The notes under the pieces: model-generated
What the model saw: only the letters and a program-made list of their open reading frames with translations
Databases searched by the model: none
Told to the model about the DNA's origin: nothing
DNA from: Hydrangea macrophylla
Lineage: Eukaryota; Streptophyta; Magnoliopsida; Cornales; Hydrangeaceae
Length of the DNA stretch: 64,000 nucleotides
Direction: 5' to 3'
Assembly (NCBI GenBank): GCA_033977485.1
Contig: CM066983.1
Span: 112,754,605-112,818,604 of the forward strand
Translations under genes and position numbers: made by a program
Shown here: positions 58,187 to 64,000 of the stretch, one piece after another
How the letters are laid out: each line of letters opens with the position of its first letter
How positions within the stretch are numbered: position 1 is the first letter of the stretch

Positions 58187-58770
58187 TGGAACAACAAGGC
58201 TCTCAAAACAAGAATAGGATGGTCAGACCTCCTCATGTTGAAAAAAATACATGGCATGTGCTTCAACATCCTAAGGAAAAGAATCAAAATATGGTTCCTA
58301 TGATAAATAGGACTCAACAAAGGAGACTTCAGAGGAAGTTTACTATGTGGAAAGAATTTTCTAATATGCAGGCTCAAAGTCAAGAATTAGGAAATAAAGT
58401 CAAAAGAGATTCTAGTGATATTTCGAGATCTAATCCCAGGTTCGATCGAAATACAAAAGTTGATAGTGATACTATGTCTGAGGAGAGTATCATTAAAGCC
58501 AAAGTACTAGAATTAGAAAAGGCAATGAGCATTGATGATGGAGATGAAGCAATGACAGTGGTAGAATCTAAAGTTTTGGGAAACGTTGAAATAAAACTCG
58601 AAGATGCAAGTACCAAGAGTGAGAATATGTTTATTCAGTTTGGCACATTTCCAGAGCAAATGGAAGTTAATACTGCTACATTCATGTTACCAAAAATCTT
58701 CGAAGCAACAGAAGATCAACAAATAAATGAAGAAATGGAAATGGAAGCATCTACTGAGGATGTCTCTTAG
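58129..58770 (+). pseudogene. Tat gag-pol spacer, protease not visible
   Basis: An open frame with a basic segment (RTQQRRLQRKFTMWKEF) and an acidic C-terminus. This is where a D(S/T/G)G protease motif would be expected before reverse transcriptase. I find none here or in the adjoining frames, so the protease appears deleted or too diverged to recognise. Confidence 0.6.
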
Positions 58771-58776
58771 AGACTG

Positions 58777-60220
58777 TTGCTTGTGAAAGAAAATTGTGAA
58801 GTTGAAACAGTAAAGGCTGATAATCAGCCCTTTCATACAAAATCTAACTGTGTCGAAGCACAATTGTATCAAGAGAATGTTAAACCAATTATCCTTAAAG
58901 AGTCAGAAGATGAATCCCCAGAAGAAAATTGGGATATTTTGGCTGATATGCCATTTGGTTCTTTGGAACCATTAGATGATGAAAAAAATGGTTTAATGGC
59001 TCATACACCAATAGAAATGGGAGATATAGAAGAGACCGTTAGATTGATCTTACAAAAGTTAATGATGGAAAATTTAGAATCAAGAATTGAGAGAGATTCG
59101 ACCATAAACTGGTCAGACTATGTCTTTGAAGAAGATTCACAGGAATTAAAGAATGTTGGCAAAGAAGAATTATTTGTATTGCCAGAAAATTCGATACAAG
59201 AAGTGTCACAAGATCCTCTATTGGAAGTCAATCTAGGATCAGATCAACAAAAGAGAGTTACTTATTTAAGTGCTAAACTTGGAAAGTATGACCAACATGA
59301 ATTGGTCAAATTATTGAAAGGATTTCGAGACTGCTTTGCTTGGGATTATGATGAATTGCCGGGACTCGAAAGAAGCTTAGTAGAACATAGATTTTCTATT
59401 AAAGCTGGTTATAAACCAGTAAAGCAGCAACCTCGGAGGATGACTCCAGAAGTCACTATGAAGATTAAGGAAGAGATCGAAAGGTTGCTCAAGGCAGGAT
59501 TCATTAGAACTGCCAGGTATGTTGAATGGCTTTCAAATGTTTGTTCCAGTTATGAAGAAAAATGGTAAATTAAGAGTTTGTATTGATTATAGAAATCTTA
59601 ATTTAGCCACACCTAAAGACGAATATCCTATGCCAATAGTTGATTTATTAATTGATAGATCTGTTGAAAACACTATAATGTATATGATGGATGGTCACTC
59701 AGGTTATAATCAAATATGTATTGTTGAGGAAGACATTCATAAGACTGCATTTAGGTGTCCAGGCAGTATAGGTACCTTCGAATGGGTATAAATGCCTTTT
59801 GGTTTGAAAAATGCAGGGGCTACTTATCAAAGAGCTATGAATGCTATTTTCCATGACATGATTGGAACTTTTTTAGAATGTTATATAGATGATATAATTG
59901 TTAAATCTAAAACATTCAATGATCATCTTGTACACATGAAATCAACATTCGAAAGAATGAGATTTTTTAAACTTAAGTTAAATCCATTAAAATGTGCCTT
60001 TGGGGTTAGTACTGGAAATTTTCTAGGATATTTGGTACATGAAAAGGGAATTCAAGTGGATAAGAATAAGGCACAAGCAATTATTCGAAGTAAACCCCCT
60101 TTCGACCAAAAAAGAATTGCAAAGATTCTTAGGACATGTCAATTTCATTCGAAGGTTTATTTCCAATACTGCTGGAAAAACTTTGATCTTTTCTCCTTTG
60201 TTGAAATTAAAGGATCATGA
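58777..60220 (+). pseudogene. Tat reverse transcriptase (frameshifted)
   Basis: Reads through FRDCFAWDYDELPGLERSLV and EEIERLLKAGFIRTARYVEW; a frameshift near 59540 leads into MKKNGKLRVCIDYRNLNLAT, DGHSGYNQI and, after a stop at 59789, MPFGLKNAGATYQRAMN and CYIDDIIVKSK (YIDD at 59882-59893). Another frameshift near 60080-60130 passes into the RNase H frame. The catalytic residues are present, the frame is not continuous. Confidence 0.88.
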
Positions 60221-61217
60221 AGAGTTGAAGTGGGAAGATAAACATCAGACTGCCTTTCAAGCTTTGAAGGATTATTTAGTAAAGCCACCAGTGTTAATGC
60301 CTCCAAGGAAAGATAGGCCTATGAAGTTATATATCTTAGCAGCAGAAGCATTGATTGGGGTTTTATTAGCCCAGGATAATGATGATAAGAAAGAGCAAGC
60401 TGTGTATTACCTTAGTAGGTTTTTAAATTCTGTTGAATGCAAATATTCCTTTATGGAAAAACTATGTTTGTCTTTGTACTTTGCAGTTATGAAATTAAGA
60501 TATTATCTTCTTCCTACTAAAGTTTATGTGATTGCTAAGTTTGATTTAATTAAATATATGTTGACTCGACCTATTTTGAGAAATCGAATTGGTAAACAGA
60601 TTTTGGCCTTGTCAGAATTTTGTTTGTTTTATGTACCACAAAAGGCAGTAAAAGGCCAAGCCTTAGTAGATTTTTTGGCCGATCATCCAAATTGCCTCGA
60701 AACAGAGGGAAAATATGAAATTGGACAAATAACTATTAGTCCATGGAAATTATGGTTTGATGGTTCAAAAACTGAATTTGCTGCAGGCATTGGTTTTGTC
60801 ATTGAGTCACCTAAGAAGATTAAAGCCAAATATGGCTACAAATTGGATTCGAATCAATGTACCAACAATCAAGTTGAGTATGAAGCCTTAATAATGGGTC
60901 TCGAGACCTTGTTAGATCTTAAAGCTACATTTGTAGATGTATTTGGAGATTCCCAGTTGGTCATAAATCATATGAATGGGACATACAAATGTATGAGCAG
61001 TACATTAAAAATATATTATGACACTATAATGAATTTATTATCCAGATTCAATAATGTGACTCTTCTACATGTTCCTAGAAGTTTTAATGAAGAAGCCAAT
61101 GGTGTGGCTCAGAAGGCATCTGGATTCAGAACAAATGTTGAAAATATCGAAATAGAACAGGTTACTTATAGGAGATTATTGCCAATATTGGTGGATAGAT
61201 TGATTGTCTTCTATTGA
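60039..61217 (+). pseudogene. Tat RNase H plus second (archaeal-type) RNase H
   Basis: The first part (LQRFLGHVNFIRRFISNTAG, KLYILAAEALIGVLLAQD, QAVYYLSRFLN) is the connection and the first RNase H. The second domain starts WKLWFDGSKTEFAAGIG and has NQVEYEALIMGLE, VFGDSQLVINHMNG and LLHVPRSFNEEANGVAQKA. The Asp, Glu and Asp of its active site are retained. The last Asp, normally in an AD pair, reads AN, so the domain may be inactive. Confidence 0.85.
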
Positions 61218-61308
61218 TATTGCAAATATAGAAGTTCATAATCATTAGAGAAAGCCAATCATAGATTATCTCTCAGGATTTAATGAAAAGCTTGATCGAG
61301 GTATAAGG

Positions 61309-62520
61309 TTGAAATATATAAATTACATTATGTATAGTGGGAAATTGTTCAAAAGAGGAAGTGATGGATTATTACTGGAGTGTTTGAGCAACCTCGAAGG
61401 AATAGAAGCTATAGCTCAGATTCATGAGGGATTATGTAGAGCCCATCAATCTGGGGTTAAGATGAGATGGTTACTTCGAAGGCATAACATTTATTGGCCA
61501 ACTATCTTAAAAGATTGTATTGAGTTTGCCAAAAGATGTCAAGAATGTCAAAAGCATGGTCCTTTGAAGCATTTACCCATTGTTGACGTTCAATATATGG
61601 TAAAACCTTGGCCTTTTAGAGGTTGGGCCATGGATGTGATAGGAAAAATCAGTCCTCTTTCTTCGAAGGGTCATGGATTCATTATTTTAGCCACAAATTA
61701 TTTTACTAAATGGGTAGAAGCATAACCTATGCAGACTGTGACTCAAACAATGGTTATCAAATTCCTAAAAAATATAATTTATAGATTTGGTATTCCTCAA
61801 ACCATTGTATCTGACAATGCATCTATATTCGAAGGAAATGTGGTTGCATTTACAAATAAATTGGGAATCACAATGTCAAAATCAACCCCATATTATGCTC
61901 AATCTAATGGACAGGCTGAAGCCACCAACAAGGTCATAAAAGGAAAATATGGCTAAAGTCATAAAAAATAATCCAAGGATATGACATAAGATTTTGCCAG
62001 AAGTTTTATGGGCATATAGGACTTCGAAGCGAACAAGTACAGGGGTATCTCCTTATGCTTTAACTTTTGGACATGAGGTAGTCCTGCCTATTGAGATAAG
62101 TTAATTCTCTTCGAGTTATGAAGCAGAATCAGTTATCTTTGGATGATTATCAAACATTAATGGCTATCGAATTGGAAGACATTGATGAAGAGAGGATCAA
62201 AGCTCTTAATTATATCCTGATACAGAAAAGAATAGTAGCAAAGGGGTATAATAAGAAAGTCCAACCAAGAACCTTTGATGAAGGAGATTTGGTCTGGAAG
62301 ACAAAATTGCCTATTGGATCTAAAGATCCAAGATATGGAAAGTGGTCCCCTAAGTGGGAAGATCCATTTCAGATACACAAGGTTTTCAAAGGTGGATTTT
62401 ACCATTTAAAAAATTTGAATGGTTTTGTCCATGTTAGGAAAATCAATGGTAGGTTTCTTAAACAGTATTATCCCACTATTTGGGAAACAAGAAATCTAGA
62501 ATACGAAATGCAGCATTCAA
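61309..62520 (+). pseudogene. Tat integrase (interrupted)
   Basis: HHCC zinc module (AHQSGVKMRWLLRRHNIYWP, CIEFAKRCQECQKHG), then catalytic Asp in WAMDVIGKI, Asp in TIVSDNASIFEG and Glu in SNGQAEATNKVI. Stops at 61726 and 61954 and a disrupted stretch to 62118 break it. The C-terminal part (FDEGDLVWKTKLP, GRFLKQYYP) follows. No chromodomain is present. Confidence 0.88.
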
Positions 62521-62680
62521 AACAAGAACATGTATTCCACATTTTACAAAGACCAGATGTTGGTACATTGCAGAGTTCTATTGGTATAATCTCTTATACC
62601 AGTTTACTTATAAATTGGGCCTTTAACCTAAAATTGTCCCAAGACCTAGTATACAGTTTTGACTGGCTAAGAATGAACTT

Positions 62681-63571
62681 TTACCTTGAAATTGATTCTT
62701 GATTCTTCAAAGGCTTCGATTCAATTTCTGTCTTCAGAGCCAGTAGCTTTGTTTCAGCATTCCCTTGTTTCACTTTCAGCTTGGCCAGTTCAGCTTCTGC
62801 AAGTTCGAGCTTCTTTTTAAGTTTATCTACTTTGCTAGAAAGCTTTTCAATTGCAGTATTATTCTCACCAAATCCTGCTAACAGTTGGTCCATCACAAGA
62901 GTCTTTTATGTTGTGTACTCTATGTCAACTTCTAGTTTTTTCCTCTCTTCGATGACCTTTTCTAGTAGAAAGCAGTCAAAATCAAAAGTTGACATAACTG
63001 CAGAAATGGTTTCCTTGTCAGGAACAGTTATGGCTGAGCTATCCAACATGAATTGACACAGAATTTTCATGGCCTTTTGCACTTCTTTGTCTTCAAACAC
63101 TTCGAAAGGTACCTGATTGAAGAGTCTCAATGTGGCAAGTGCAACCACTGGGTCTATGGAGGGTACTTTTGGTTTACTTTGACCTGTCATCTGTTGAAAA
63201 AATTCTTGGACATTGGTCGAAGTAGTATCTCCCATCTTCAAGACATGCTTCAAACTATCTTTGAAAAATACTGTTTCTTCAGGAGTAAGATTGGGAGGAA
63301 GGGATATGTGAAATTCCCCAGAACTCGAAACACCAGGAATGGGTTGCGGGTCAGTCGAAGTAAATATTGAAGCAGCTTTAGGGTCAGGACTTGTGCTGAT
63401 CTTTGAAGGACCAGCCTCAGTCCCAGGAACATATTCAGTCTGTTTAACAAAGGATGAACATTTTAATAAAATGTGTCTGTAGACACCCCAATTTTGACCA
63501 ACCGTCGAATTTAGGAGAGTGTCACCTCCGTATCCGATGATGACAAGGACCGAAAAATTGAAGTATTCCAA
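62681..63571 (-). other. Antisense extra ORF of the Tat element
   Basis: A minus-strand frame is open for about 295 codons between integrase and the expected 3' LTR, with a single in-frame stop at 62906-62908. The upstream part (from about 63440) has a conserved-looking core (FHISLPPNLTPEETVFFKDS, DPVVALATLRLFNQVPFEVF). The part after the stop is a coiled coil (IEKLSSKVDKLKKKLELAEA). An acceptor-like TTTAACAG at about 63440 suggests it was the last exon of a spliced antisense transcript. Extra antisense ORFs before the 3' LTR are known in Tat-lineage elements. Function unknown. The first ~45 codons from 63571 probably come from the sequence beyond 63479. Confidence 0.65.
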
Positions 63572-64000
63572 GCTCTTCAGAAAATCTCCAAAACGCGATA
63601 AAATTTCACAGAAAGAGGAAAAATACCAGGTATTTAGGAGAATTCAGGTATAAGACATGATTTTTGGAAAGGATCTTCAAAAATAATTCGTTTCAAAAAG
63701 GGGGAAGACCTAAAAAGGGGAATCTCAGCTTAAAACGGCACACGGCAGACTGCCACGGCACTGACTGAGTGCCGCGCGGCAGTCAGAGAGTGCCGGCCCG
63801 GCATTCACCAAGTGCCGCCACAAATTTCTGACTGCCGTTCACTTTTAAAGTCTGTATTTTGCAGTGCAATACGTATGCGTATGCAAATAAGAACAAAAAA
63901 CTGATAAAGTAAGACTGACAAAAACGCGGCAATCCATTAATTGCCGCGGCATTTGATGAATGCCGTGCGGCAGTCATGGAGTGCCGCGACGACATTCATG
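63479..64000 (+). mobile_element. Start of a further LTR (runs off the window)
   Basis: Begins TGTAGACACCCCAATTTTGA, a start shared by some long plant gypsy LTRs. It breaks the antisense ORF context. No end or duplication can be seen because the window stops. Confidence 0.45.
63740..64000. repeat. TGCCG/CGGCA inverted word cluster
   Basis: More than a dozen TGCCG or CGGCA words in both orientations, with local palindromes such as GTGCCGCGCGGCA and TTGCCGCGGCA. GC content is far above the neighbourhood. The array continues past the window edge. Confidence 0.85.

Larger units (their letters stand above)
55010..63478 (+). mobile_element. Ty3/gypsy Tat-lineage retrotransposon with antisense ORF; 3' LTR not seen
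   Basis: Plus-strand element: 5' LTR, primer-binding site, gag, a spacer without a visible protease, reverse transcriptase, RNase H, a second (archaeal-type) RNase H, integrase and an antisense ORF. Two RNase H domains and no chromodomain place it in the Tat branch. Stops and frameshifts break gag and pol. Before a 3' LTR appears, the sequence changes at 63479 to what looks like another LTR, so the right end is unresolved. The start is approximate because the LTR's left end cannot be paired. Confidence 0.8.

Noticed and set aside
58135..58616. Minus-strand ORFs inside the Tat gag-pol spacer
   Set aside because: They mirror acidic coding sequence on the plus strand and show no motif of their own.

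Overview
This window is nuclear DNA from a flowering plant, most likely a eudicot. It is AT-rich and has long introns with GT..AG borders. The non-genic part is dominated by LTR retrotransposons, MITEs and Helitrons. There are no operons, CRISPR arrays or bacterial features.

Four host genes can be supported. (1) A plus-strand gene at 6.1-21.5 kb encodes an 868-residue nuclear protein with two TDBD-like repeats, two PHD-type zinc fingers and a C-terminal GNAT acetyltransferase fold. All 18 coding exons join in frame. (2) A minus-strand gene at 22.9-27.6 kb encodes a 261-residue acidic-then-lysine-rich protein of unknown function. (3) A plus-strand two-exon gene at 43.8-44.7 kb encodes a 149-residue histone H2A with an SPKK-type tail (H2A.W class). 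(4) A minus-strand gene at about 47.7-54.5 kb encodes a plant-specific protein of unknown function. Its first exon is clear; its last exon is less certain and lies beyond an intron of about 6 kb.

Layout: 0-1.9 kb, low-complexity intergenic DNA. 1.9-5.25 kb, an LTR-like remnant split by a 2.57 kb solo LTR with a 5-bp target duplication. 6.1-21.5 kb, the PHD-GNAT gene; its introns hold a plastid rpoC1 fragment, a complete 310-bp TRIM, a gag-only LTR retrotransposon and a MITE. 22.9-27.6 kb, gene 2, with a Tourist-like MITE nested in a Mutator-like MITE and a second nest of inverted-repeat elements. 28.1-39.6 kb, a decayed minus-strand chromovirus (Ty3/gypsy, probably Tekay/Del-like) whose 5' LTR is split by a 2.79 kb solo LTR. 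39.6-43.3 kb, LTR remnants with palindrome clusters and tandem repeats. 43.5-44.8 kb, the H2A gene. 46.1-46.9 kb, a second Mutator-like MITE. 47.7-54.5 kb, gene 4, whose large intron holds hairpin and Stowaway MITEs and two head-to-head Helitron-like elements. 55.0-63.5 kb, a plus-strand Tat-lineage Ty3/gypsy element with two RNase H domains, no visible protease and an antisense extra ORF. 63.48 kb to the end, the start of what looks like another LTR.

The host genes do not form a pathway, but two relate to chromatin: the PHD-acetyltransferase and an H2A.W-type histone, a class associated with heterochromatin. I did not find a clearly new biological system. The most unusual signals are clusters of short palindromes spaced about 20-25 bp apart inside several different LTRs, the two Helitron 5' ends facing each other 4 bp apart, the nearly open antisense ORF of the Tat element, and the still-open plastid rpoC1 segment in an intron.
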